DNA from: Bradysia coprophila | Taxonomy: Eukaryota; Arthropoda; Insecta; Diptera; Sciaridae | Reading direction: 5' to 3' | Length of the DNA stretch: 64,000 bases | Assembly: GCF_014529535.1 (NCBI RefSeq) | Contig: NW_023503374.1 | Location: 8,673,685-8,737,684, forward strand | In this document: positions 22,981 to 35,800 of the stretch, piece by piece | Layout of the letters: each line of letters opens with the position of its first letter | Position numbering within the stretch: position 1 is the first letter of the stretch | Translations under genes and position numbers: made by a program | Notes under the pieces: model-generated | What the model was told of the DNA's origin: nothing | The model's input: only the letters and a program-made list of their open reading frames with translations | Database searches by the model: none

Positions 22981-24446
22981 TGAACTGAGATAAGAAGTCG
23001 ATTATCATAACTTTTTTTAACATTACATCTTTTACCTTTTTGTATTCAGGAACAAAAGTTTGCATTTTTTGTAGTAAATCGATCAAAGTACAGTCAAAAA
23101 GATTATTGATTTCGTTGCTCATAAAATTAAGGTTATTCTCTTTGTTTGCATTATTCATTTTTAAAGCTTGACTATACGATACGCTGTTGTTTACTAATGA
23201 AGTTTTACTGGAAAAAGTCGAACTCTTAACGTTATTCGTGGTAGATAAATTTTTACCTGTTTTTTGTCGTTGCGGCTTTTTCATGTTTTCAACATATTTG
23301 GTGTAAGCTGGACATTTCTTATAACTTGCTGGGTGGCTTTCTTTGCAGTTTACGCATGTAGCTGGCTGGTCATTTTCTAAAGGGCAATCTCCTGGTGCAT
23401 GGCTGTCAGTGCATTTCACGCAGCGATATTCCAGTCCACAGTTTGTTGCGGTATGTCCAAATCTCTGACATTTTCTGCATTGGGTTCCGGTGTGTTTTTT
23501 AACAAAATTTTGCCACGAAGTGATCTGGTCTTTGAAAGTTCTGCTTACTTTGTACCTTGCTCGAAGTTTACGATAAACATGTCTAGATTGATCCTGCCTT
23601 TTCCATACATTTGCTGAACGCTTACAACATTCACTTTCTTTGCCGTTAGATCTTCGACTATTTCTTCAGGTGTGTACGAGTGGTGTACACCCTTGAGTAC
23701 TAATCTCAGCGGTTTATTATCTGACGTTGTGTACGTATAAAAAGGGATTTTCTGCTGCGACAGGAACCTTTTCAGTGTACTGTGGGCTTCCAGTGACTCT
23801 AATAAGACGCTGTAACCTTCCTTTAAGATCTTAAAGGTGACTTTTCCTTTCAACATTTGTTCAATGTTAGTGATCGCTTCCTTAGGGTTTTTAAAAGGCT
23901 TTGTTATGTTGATTGGCGGTACGCGTTGTTTTTGAGCGGTTTTTCCTGATTGGTTATTCCCCCCAAATTGATTGATATTTATATTTCTGCTTATCTTGCC
24001 GGCTAGATCGTCGGTGTCTTCATTTGAATCCAAGATTGCAAACGGGTTGGTATGGGGCCATACATAAAGTACGTACTCACTTAGGGGGGAGGGGGGTGTC
24101 TAAAATTTGACCGTTTTATATGGAAAAAAACGTACGAAACGGGGGGAGGGGGTCAAAAAACACCCGTACACCGCGTACGTACTTTATGTACGGCCCCTAT
24201 CGAGTAGCGACTTCTTCAATAAAGTTTGCGAGGCTTTTGTTATAATCTCATCAATCACGGTTTTTGCCTTTTTTCCGAGTTTTCATAATCACTTACATCA
24301 TCATCCGAATCTCGAGGTCTTGAGGATTTTTCAGTTTTTTCCGTGGCACTTGGTTCTTTTTCTTTTTCGTTTCCTAAGTTGCTTGCATTTTTATTTTCAG
24401 TCTTATCCGGAGGGTCAACGTTCTTTCCATTTGCTGACATCACCAT
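22976..24446 (-). pseudogene. Jockey-like ORF1 (gag-like, zinc knuckles)
   Basis: The start is taken at the ATG ending at 24446. The N-terminal part is charged and disordered (many Glu, Lys, Ser). After the MITE comes a region resembling the PRE/C2HC domain of jockey gag proteins (KVTFKILKEGYSV...GVHHSYTPEEI). Then follow three Cys-rich knuckles: CRKCQRFGHTATNC, CVKCTDSHAPGDC and CVNCKESHPASYKKC. Frame is lost in an A-run near 24262 and again near 23540, so the product would be truncated. In intact elements this protein binds the element RNA and takes it to the target. Confidence 0.85.
24054..24197. mobile_element. 144-bp MITE inside LINE ORF1
   Basis: The inverted ends are GGGGCCATACATAAAGTACG at the left and CGTACTTTATGTACGGCCCC at the right. 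TAT flanks both ends (24051-24053 and 24198-24200). Removing the element with one TAT copy makes the LINE reading frame continuous across the site, which fixes both element borders and the 3-bp duplication. The inner part has G-rich tracts (GGGGGGAGGGGGG-like). Similar short elements with GGGGCC(A/G)TACATAAAGTACG ends are, as far as I recall, frequent in insect genomes. A 3-bp duplication would fit a PIF/Harbinger-like source; this is inference. Confidence 0.85.
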
Positions 24447-24461
24447 TCACTTTTTAGTAAA

Positions 24462-25615
24462 TCACTGTATATATGCGAATGTGAATGCACTTAAAATAAT
24501 AACTTTGTTTTCGCTAGCTAAGCAATTTTGATTATTGTAATTAACAATTTATTTCAAGAGCTAATTAAAAATGCGACTGTATTACACGGCTAACTGAACT
24601 GAAAAACTTGTTATCGTCCCTAGATGTTAAAAATTTTAAAAATTTCATTTACAACTTGCGACAAATCATAGAAGCTAAATTTTTGAGTTTTCAGCCTCCC
24701 ACATATTTCGACCTCTACCAAAAAACTTCTTTAAGATTTTTGCAGACTCACATAGCGCCAGATAACGTCTTTCGAATTAAGTTATTTTCAGTTAAACGCC
24801 TTACATTACAAAATACCATTTTTTCCATTAATTATCCACAATATGTGAAGCGACGTTTTGATTTAATTTGTGAAATCATTTTGTTGTAAAATTAAAGAGG
24901 TTGCACCTCACTGCTTTATAATTTGCTGCGCTTGATTTGAAACGATACAAAGACGGTAATTGCTTTTTGTGTGCACATTGACCTTGAAACTCGTCAAAAA
25001 AATTTACAAATTTTAGCATCATTTGTCACATAGTTATTACTACTCTGAAGTAAAGTTTTAAAAGGATACGAAACAACGCAACATTCAATAAATAATTGAT
25101 GGCATGCCTTTTCTATTTACTCTTTTATAAAAACGGTAAGTGTATCGCCATACAACCAAAAAAAAACTGTTCCTTCTTCTGTTTAACGTATTATTACCTA
25201 ATGTTATATACCGGATATTGTACTTCTTTAGTTTTACCATACATTGAAGCTAAATATTAACGGACACTCAGAGTTCATCTTTAATTTTCGAGTAAACCAG
25301 AGATGTTATCGGCTAAAATTATAGGCTTATAAACGGCATCAACGAAATATTCACTCAATTTCCCCGACGCTAATTAATTTGATCTAAGCCAAATCCTCCA
25401 GCTTTCTGCTACGGAACTCTGTCTTCCAATCTTACTTCGTACGATACCTTACCGTAAGTTACGAAGAGCGCTTAAATGTGGAAGAGTCTGAGAATTAGAA
25501 TTTTTTTTACGTCGCGTTTTTCGCAACAGAAAAACAAATGCAAAATCCAAGGTAGCGTAAATTTGACCTTACGTTTTCGTTTAATATAGGAACAACTACT
25601 TCAACCCCACCTATA
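24462..25615. other. Spacer between LINE and Tgt 3' end
   Basis: The 24462-24600 part is probably the 5' untranslated region of the minus-strand LINE. An AT-rich open frame at 24608-24889 lacks an ATG start and any domain, and is discounted. The Tgt 3' UTR must lie below 25616; no decisive polyadenylation site was assigned. Confidence 0.5.
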
Positions 25616-27171
<1,556 letters not shown>

Positions 27172-28322
27172 TTTATTAAATACAATAATAAAATGTAGCC
27201 AGAAGAACACATGTACAATGGAAACAAAAATACATTGGTCTGTACTGTCCGTACCCAGAGGTAGTGTCAACATGTATTAGAGAGCCGCCGCGAAAATTGT
27301 TCCCAGTAAAAATATACTGAACAAATAGTCCGTGGATTCAAAGTTGACAACTGAACCTTCTCTCGCTTCTCTCTGATAATTCATTGAATTTTGTAGTTTT
27401 CTTCCCTTTGATCTAGATAATTTAGGTCACGCGAAGCAAAATCAAACTATTTTTTTCTCTGATGCAAAGGATTTTTATGAGTAGGTTGCTCCAACCGTTG
27501 CATTAAGTTTCCTTGACATGGAAATGGAATTTTATTGTTTTTATCGTACGCGCCTTTTTGTCGTGAGATCGATCTGATTAGCAGCAAGAATAAATTTATT
27601 AAACATTCCTTGGATCAGAGGCGATCGATCGGTCACGACCTCAAACAAATTGTGGGTTTGGTTTCTTCTCAAACGAAAGCAGCGCGAGAAAAGCGTTCAA
27701 AGTTCTAACCAACAAGGAAACTGATCTTCAACAGCGACTCTCATACATGACCGGTTTGAAAAAGACAAAAAAAATACACTAAAATATATCTATCATCTCT
27801 TCTCTATACAAAAACTAAACCCGCTATAAAGCGGGTTGTACCACCGCTCGACCTGATAATTCAGGCTAGAGCCTTCGCCACGGCGGAGCGATTACGGGAC
27901 ATTGCGGATTGAATTGGCACATGAATAAGTTGAGGCTTTCGGACACTCCGAGATGTTCCTGCGATCTAGAAGAAGAAACGGGTGCATTCTTCATATGTGA
28001 TTACCCCAAATTTCTTTAACTAAGACGCAGGATGCTCTGAGACTACGAGGTGGTTCCTTTGGGAATTTCTGCAATTTGACCTGACATCTTAGACAGGTTC
28101 CTATCGGCAACAGGAAGGCCGCCATGATTTACATGATGACCGGGAATGGAAACAAAGGATCAACAGATCTGTGTTTCGAGATCTTAACTGATCGTCCCGA
28201 ACTGATAAATACAAAAAACTGATGCAAAAAACTAAAAATCTTCCCCGTAGCGACGTCATTCCGCTGAAAATTCAAAATGAAAATTTTAAAGCCAAACCAG
28301 ACACAGTGCGTTAATAGTAGAT

Positions 28323-28472
28323 TATTCACCTCTGTCCACATGTTTATTTAGACGACGGCGAATGGTATAACCCCAAGTGTCTAAATAAACATTTGGACAG
28401 AGGTGAATACGCTATTTTATCTACCGACGGCGACACTTTTTCACTGCTATTATTTCACCTAGGTAGATAAAA
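28323..28472. repeat. Two consecutive hairpins with a shared loop motif
   Basis: Hairpin one pairs 28323-28353 (TATTCACCTCTGTCC...TAGAC) with 28379-28409, 29 of 31 positions complementary. Hairpin two pairs ATTTTATCTACC (28414-28425) with its complement at 28461-28472. Both loops begin with GACGGCGA (28354 and 28426). This looks like a small MITE or a fold-back pair; no target duplication was found. Confidence 0.6.
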
Positions 28473-31400
28473 TTAATTTTCAATTTATTTGTACCAAAAA
28501 TTGAAATTATATGTAAAGCGAACCTATGGCGTAAATTGGGAAAGTCTTTTTCAGTCACATATCACATGGAAGAGGAACCCGAAGGAAATTCCGTCACACG
28601 CTTTCATCTAAATATTTTCTAAAGATTTATAAAAAAAAATGCAACTTCATTCATACAAGATTTTGCTGAGCGAGACCAGGTGGACCAGTTTATGTAGTCG
28701 TACCAGCACTAGTTCGAGTCTAGTACATTCAGATGTTCATGTTGGCTGGGAATTTTTCCCCTCTTTCATTTTTTGTTAAAAAGGGGAAATGAAGTGTCAC
28801 TTGCCGATGGCAGTTTAGAAGCAAATTTTTCAAACTGAAATACATTTACTGTGAAATTTCATTAAATCAGTGTTTTTGAACAAGTGGGCAAAGATTTCAT
28901 TGAAAAAGCAAAAATTGTCATTTCTTACGCAACGGTGTGTAATTGAAATTATAGTACACGTAATAATTGCGCGTAAATTCATAAACAAAACCATCCATAC
29001 CGTTTTTTTTTGTATTGATCATTATATGTTTACAAAATCTGCGTACACGTCACTGCGCATCACGCCACACGCTAGTTTTGTTTACTTTTGTTTGTTCAAA
29101 ATTGAGAAAAAGAGAAAATTTTATGGGGTCGCGGGAAATGGTTAACAGTAAACCGTGGAGAGCAAAAGTGTTAATGTAATTTGTTGAAGAAATCTTGTTC
29201 GGTAACACTTTCTCGGATTTTTGAGTCCAAGGAATGTGTAAACCTACCATTCCTGTGTTAAGTTTCTTAAAAAAAAAAAAAATTGAGCATGAAGTTCTAG
29301 GGCAAACTCTAAAGAGATCGACAAATCAAACAAAATTAGGACGACGTTTTTGTTTGAAACGAAGCTTCATGCGTTAAATAGTTACCTTTTTAAACAAAAA
29401 ATATTTTAGTTACCCAACTCTTACACATTTCTTCATATTAATTTTGTATAACCAAACGATCTTTTTCCACCAGTTTGTATCACTTCCCGCAACACCTATC
29501 CAATATTGAGAGCAAAAACGGTTAATATGAGTGGGGACGACTTTCTATAGAGAACAAATGTATAACGAGTACAGCACGAGGGGATAGAATATTCTCTACG
29601 ACGTTTCGTGTACAATTTAATCTTTGAAAAGAACTTTAACAATCAGTCCGTCATATAAATTTTTGTATTAAAACAGAATTTTATGAAAGAAATACTGTGA
29701 TTTCAGTGATAAATACAAACGTAATAGCTACCAATTTGATCGAAGAAAGTAGAAAACGTTTATTCCTACAAAGAAATATAAAATATTGTGTCTTGTGTGT
29801 GCTCTGTATTAATTTTTGTTGAACAATCGCATTAAGTTTTGAAAAAGGAACACCTACCTACACACGTATCAACTTTTTTTCCTTCATCTGGATTCGGTTC
29901 GTTGGTTAATTGCAGGTAAGTTTTACGATAATGTGTGAATATTTTACGTGCTTAATCTGTGATCATACGAAATAATGACGATAATGACCCTAATTGTATT
30001 GCTTTACAACCAAAGTTATTATGACCATCACATAACCTCAATTCACTGATGGTTTTTACTGAAAATGTTCCCATTATTTTTTTTTCTCTCCAACATTCTT
30101 CCGTATGTGAAGTGACATCAAATTCACATTTTAAATTTTTCTATCAATTTGCACCTCGCCTTTGATCGCCACTTATGTAACAAGTGATGTTAACTGTTCG
30201 TAATTAGGAGAATTCCAAATTGAAATGCATCGATCACTAAAATTTATTCTATGAAATTTGTGTGTGGCAAGTGAATAAAAGTATCGATTTTGTCGGGTCG
30301 AGAATAAGGTTGGTGTCTTGCAAATATAAATATTTATTGAATCATTCGATATGACTCAAAAGAGTCATAATATAAGCGATCGTATGTTGCGCTGAAGTAC
30401 ATTCATAACACATTTATATACATACATATAAAATGTCTAGCTTTAAATTTGTGTATAATAATAATGAATCGCGTAGCAAGGCAACGTATATTTTGTTTGG
30501 GAAGGTTTTTTTATTATCCAATGATAGGTAGATAGACAATGCAATGGATATGTTTATACTGAAAGGAAAAAAAAAATCTTTCGTAAGAACATCAATTTAG
30601 TTCACATTTTTCGAGGAATTTTTTATGTATAAATATGGAGGAATCATTACGCGAGATACTGAGGCGACCACGTATAAAAACCTGATAAACAATTAAATTT
30701 CAATTAATTTTTCCATTTATCGTACGGCACGTTGGCATTACATTTTTTTCAGAAATGTTTGTTTAATAACCAAAACATTGGGTAGATAAATTGATTTGAA
30801 TTATTGATATTAGCAAAACTTGAATTGCGTTCTCGAATGGTTCTGATTCCCCTTCAACTTGAGACGTACGATAAGTCAAGGTGAACGAACATTAGGAATC
30901 TCTTTTAATATTTCGTTGAACTAAGCGCAAAAAACGAGTTTTTTTACGAGCAAAAAAAAATTTATGATAAAAAATATAAACAACGTGGACGGACATGGGA
31001 ATTCAAAGCGGGTCTTAAGGTATTTTTGTTTCCATTTTTCCTTTAATTAGTTTGTCAATGAATTTACATTGTAAATTTATTGTTACATAATAGGTACTGT
31101 CGGTACTACACGAATTGATCGGTTGATTATCATATAAACGCTTATAATTTGTGTAATTTATAGAAAAAAAAAATCAACTGAACTGATACACGTTTCTCTC
31201 AAGCTATGACACGTTTTTAACGAGTCAGCTATATGAACGAACGATTGAAAATTGAATTCATAAAAAGGTTTTTTTTCGTAATGTCTACAATTTGTCTAAT
31301 CTTCGTTTTGAATTAGTTTGACACAGTAAATACTACGTGGTTTTGGAATAAAACATAGGCCCGTACGAAGGGCGTGTACGCAATGACTAGTGGTCCGTAA

Positions 31401-31764
31401 AATTTGTATAGATTGAATATGTGTACTGCATCTATAACTATCTATCTACCTATCACTCCCGTTAATCTTCTCTTTATATTGGGCTCCAACAGTTCAATAT
31501 AGCTGTATTGAACTACACTTGCATATATCTAGTTGTACGTAAATAGGTCACACATTAGCTATAACTTTCCTCCAGGTAGCAACCCTCTATGTATCGTTTT
31601 AACCGAGTCATCCTGACTGAATCCCAATAAAATCAAATATGATGGATGTCTGTGACCTTGTTAGAAAATTTAAAAGAGCACCATCATTTTACGATCTTTC
31701 TGAAAGAACAGGTTAAGACACCCACGAAGGCAGGCATCAAATTTATTAAACGCATTCATCCCGA

Positions 31765-31860
31765 GTAAATATGAAAGTCTCAAAGGTTTGAAAATAGACG
31801 TCTCACAATACAAAGGATTTGAGACGTTTCTTTTCGAACCTTTGAGACTTTCATTTTTAC
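31765..31860. repeat. Palindromic 96-bp fold-back element
   Basis: The left arm GTAAATATGAAAGTCTCAAA (31765 on) pairs with the right arm ending TTTGAGACTTTCATTTTTAC at 31860, about 30 bp in total. A second inner arm, GACGTCTCA / TGAGACGT, gives a nested hairpin. It is likely a short non-autonomous element; the flanks show no clear duplication. Confidence 0.6.
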
Positions 31861-32810
31861 CCATTGTGTGAGACGTTAACTCAAAGAAAAACTTTTTTTT
31901 TTATGGGAATCGTTATATAGACTTTCCCAAACCTAGTTGGCGCCACAGAGAAATTTTAATTCTACGGTGAAGCATAACATCCGATCCCGTAATCCATGTT
32001 TAAAGCTTCTCTTAATTGCATATAGCTCCGTCGATATTATGCGAAAAATCTTTACCTTGCAAAGCCCTCTGGAGCCAGTCGACCGAAATGAATTCACGCC
32101 ATAAGAGCGGTCAAAATTCAAAATGGAAAGTGCAGAGGTCTTTTATAACGTAGCGTCATTTTCATATAAGGAAGCGTTGAAATAACTATTTAGGTTCACT
32201 TTTTCATCGAATCGTTCACTTAAAATTCAAATTTTAGGCATACTTACGGCGTGAATTATTAAAATTGGTTGACTTTTACTAAAGAACTAAAGTTAGAGTG
32301 GCGATAGACAAACGGCATTTTTTCTTGCTGATTCGCATGTCCACAAAAAATTTCCCCTAGTAAACCCACAGTATTTCGGACGGGTCTAAGAACCAGTTTA
32401 TTTTAAATGTGAATTAATCGAGAACCAGCAGACATAAGTATTTGTTCTACATTTACATCGTATTAAAATAAAATAATTTTTGTCATTAGTGATGTAATGC
32501 ATCTATCCCTTTGGAAAAGCCCTTTTTAATATGAATTTGGTTTCGGAGTTGAGTATTTACGTCTTCCTAAAACACAAGCCTAAAAATGTGTCAAATCCTG
32601 ACGTAACACCTCAATTAACTGGCTCTTATAGAACGGTTAACACTATTTCTTCCACTTTTGGCATTGTTCTTCGAATATTGTTGAACCACGTGAAACTGAA
32701 TTAAGTTCTGGTGTTTTTATCCAAGGTTAGTAATTCAATGAATTACTAATTCATTTAAAAACTAAATTTTCAATTTTTATTCTGAATGTTGTATTCCTCT
32801 TCACTGGTTC

Positions 32811-32882
32811 AGTCCAGTGGTTTGGATCGTAGAGCGCTTGCTTCATATGCAAGAGATCTGGGGTTCAAATCTCGTCTGGGCG
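32811..32882 (+). tRNA. tRNA-like sequence, anticodon loop TTCATAT (pseudo-tRNA or SINE head)
   Basis: The 72-nt stretch fits a cloverleaf: acceptor AGTCCAG against CTGGGCG (6 of 7 pairs), D-stem GTTT/GAGC (4 pairs using wobble), anticodon stem CTTGC/GCAAG (5 of 5) with loop TTCATAT (CAT, Met-type), and a T-loop TTCAAAT inside a box-B-like GGTTCAAATCTC. The T-stem is poor (3 of 5) and pair 1-72 is mismatched, so it is more likely a degenerate tRNA copy or the head of a tRNA-derived SINE than a working tRNA. A TTTT run follows within about 15 nt. Confidence 0.5.
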
Positions 32883-35800
32883 CGTACAACAAAAATTTTA
32901 TTTCCAAATTTCAATTTCATTTCAAGTAATCTTGCAATCTTCATGCATAAAAAAAATAAATTTTTAATTTTGCAGATAGAGGCGCTACGGGGGAATGTTG
33001 CGTTTGAATACGCTGTCTTGGCATAATCAAGAGAGATAAGTTTAGGAACTTCCCGAGCAGTGAAAATAGTTGCTCTAGATTTTGTGAGGAATATTCAATT
33101 GAATCGGTTGATAGAATGTTCTAGAAATATTTAAGGGTGACAATCTGGGATTGTTCGGTCCTTTTTTCTAAGTTTACGAGATCTGAAATAACTGACATCA
33201 ATCAATGTCATTTTATTTATTTCCTTTATACTCGTAAAACGGACAGAAATATGACAGGAAATCAAAAAAGTAAAATTGTTTTCTCATTATAAGTGACACG
33301 AATGAAACATTTTGTAAAAATGCATGCAGTGATTCAAAGAATTTCTATTTTCTCACCTTCACAATTCAATTCTGTTAAATCCGACAACAATTCCATGTAT
33401 TATTATGAAGAAACGGTTTCTATTTGTTCATATTAATCTAATGGTTTGAGATAATTCACCCACTGTCGACTGTCCTTCTCTTTTGCATACCATTTGATTG
33501 TACCAATAATTTTTTTTTTTTGAAAATCAGTGGTAAAATCACCTTTTTCAATCCGTCTAAAATTATGCTGCGTACGAAAACGATCAGCTGTGTAAGCCCT
33601 GAAACGTGATTCCTTTCGTACGTCATATTATTATAAACTAATTTATTATAAAGAGTACAAATTACTGACATACATTTCGATAATATCAAATAGTAAACGT
33701 ACTTAGTACTTATACTTACCTATAAGTTACACTAAATACTTCACCTGATATATCGTGTCATGAACTGTTGATGCTAATTATCACAGCGTGTAGTGAACTA
33801 TAGGCTTTTTGGATCGTTCCCCTTAGCTGTTGGTTAATGTTTCGTAAAAGAAAAAAAAACAGAGTATATGGATCACGTATGTGTACATTGAACACACACA
33901 AGTGTGCAATATATGTTAAATAAATGATAAATGCAAATAATTTAAGCAAAAAAATGGGTAACATTCAGCAAATTTACCATATTGCAACGGCTCAAAACTT
34001 GGTATGCATTTTAAAGGAATGTGAACTGACGTACTAAAAATAATAAAGCATGAACAAAATAGCATTTGTTGGGGATGTTCGTTATAAAGTTTATCGTAAA
34101 AAGGTTTTTTTTTCGAACCGGAAATCTTTCCGTATTAGAATGTGTAGTATGACTTCCGCCATTCATTCGGTTCATTTGTATGAAGATAGATAAAACTAGG
34201 AATCACAGTCTAGGATGGTTGAACCCGCCGTTGCGTTTTTTTTTTTGTGCATGAAGAGAGTTTAAACTACGTCGAATCCTTAAACTAGATTCAATTACCA
34301 ATTGCTAACCGTTCCCTTGCAATTTTCTTGTTCCACTTTGTGATTTATTAGCTACCTCAGCTATAACGAAAGGTCAGCCCAATTGTTTTGAAATAACGTT
34401 TACTGATATCTCTATTAAACCCGCCAAGCGCTGTTTGCCCTCATATTCCCATCGGTAATAGTTTCTAAATTCTTCGTTAATTATACTAGCAACGAATACT
34501 ATATACCAGCCTATACCAGCCAACTGACATTTTTATTGATTTCTTTCAACAAAATAATACAACGAACTTAGCGTGACATCGTACCAGATGGGCATTTTCT
34601 CTTTTATTTAATTTTTTCCATCCAGTAATAATACCAAGTCAACTTGTACTCATTACACACCATAATACAACACCGTCATTTCAGTTAAGTTGTTTTATTG
34701 CTTTGTAGAACACCTTCAAATCATTGTGAAATGAAAATATTAGATGTTGTAAGTTTAATGTTAAAGAGGAACTGAATTCTGCCGTAATATACACCGGCTA
34801 AGTGGAGTATTAATGGTGATTATTGACTTGATATTATTTAATTGCAACACCAAGACAAATTATATTTCATAGACACGGGTTGATTTTATTCATAATTTCT
34901 GTAAAACTCCAATTATATGCGTCAACAAAAACGGATCTCTACCCGCTTCAAATTGTTACATGAACTGTGAAGGATATATCAATCAATTTATAACAATTCT
35001 CTGAACATGGTGAAACTGTGGGCCATTAGAAATTCATTAGTTACACAAAACATTGTTCGTTACTCCACTTAGAATGTAATGAGAACGAAAAAATTTATTT
35101 TTAAATCAAATTCTTAGAGTCTATCAAGAAATTGTATAGTTTCAACAAGTTTTGAAGTAACCAATTGCTGCACATAATATTCCCTCTGATTTAAATATAT
35201 CGCATTGAAATAATAGGCAGGAAATTCTAATTTATCATCGCTACCGAATAGGAAAAGATTTCATTGATGTTTTCAAAAGTGTATGCTGTAGATGTGTGAG
35301 ACACGACGCGTCATAATGACAGTGATAAATCATATAAAATGATTAACAATTGATGAAACTTAGTAGACCTAAGATAATTAGTAAATCAAGCAGATCTGTG
35401 TCGATACGTTCTTACGAAACAAAGTCCTTGGAATCATATTAACGATACTAAGGAAACGTAAACGATGTTGGTTGCTCTATATGTTGTTTGTGCCGAATTT
35501 TATTAATATTAATTTTCATCTTGCTACGCACCTTCTATTTTCGTTACAATTCGTTCGTAGCACATTTGGTCTGTTTATTGAAGAACTAAATTTTTCTTTG
35601 TAGAATTTATTAACAAAAAGGTCCACTTCTTCAACCAAAGCAAATTCAATGCGTATTCTAGCTTAATGGGTCAACAAACACTGTTCGTAAAAACTAGTAA
35701 ATTTTGTAGAATTTTTATGAGGATCATAGGCTGACGACATAGCCAATTTTTCCTATTTTACCCTGGCATATTTTTTATCTTGACTTATTCTCGCTAAATA

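Larger units (their letters stand above)
19307..24446 (-). mobile_element. Dead jockey-like non-LTR retrotransposon
   Basis: On the minus strand, from high to low coordinates, the order is ORF1 (gag-like with zinc knuckles), apurinic endonuclease and reverse transcriptase. This is the standard layout of jockey-clade LINEs. The copy is broken by a MITE in ORF1 (24054-24197), frameshifts near 24262, 23540 and 22805, an internal inversion (22235-22528), a 920-bp insertion (21307-22226) and a nonsense codon at 21059-21061. The span given is coding only; UTR ends and target duplications were not identified. The RT segment is the least damaged part (573 uninterrupted codons), so the copy is old but not ancient. 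Confidence 0.9.

Noticed and set aside
24608..24889. 93-codon frame between the LINE and Tgt
   Set aside because: It begins with TTG rather than ATG, is AT-rich, and matches no domain I recognise.
29881..29925. First non-coding exon of Acsl ending at 29915
   Set aside because: Only a good donor sequence supports it; no promoter or transcript evidence, so it is mentioned but not annotated.
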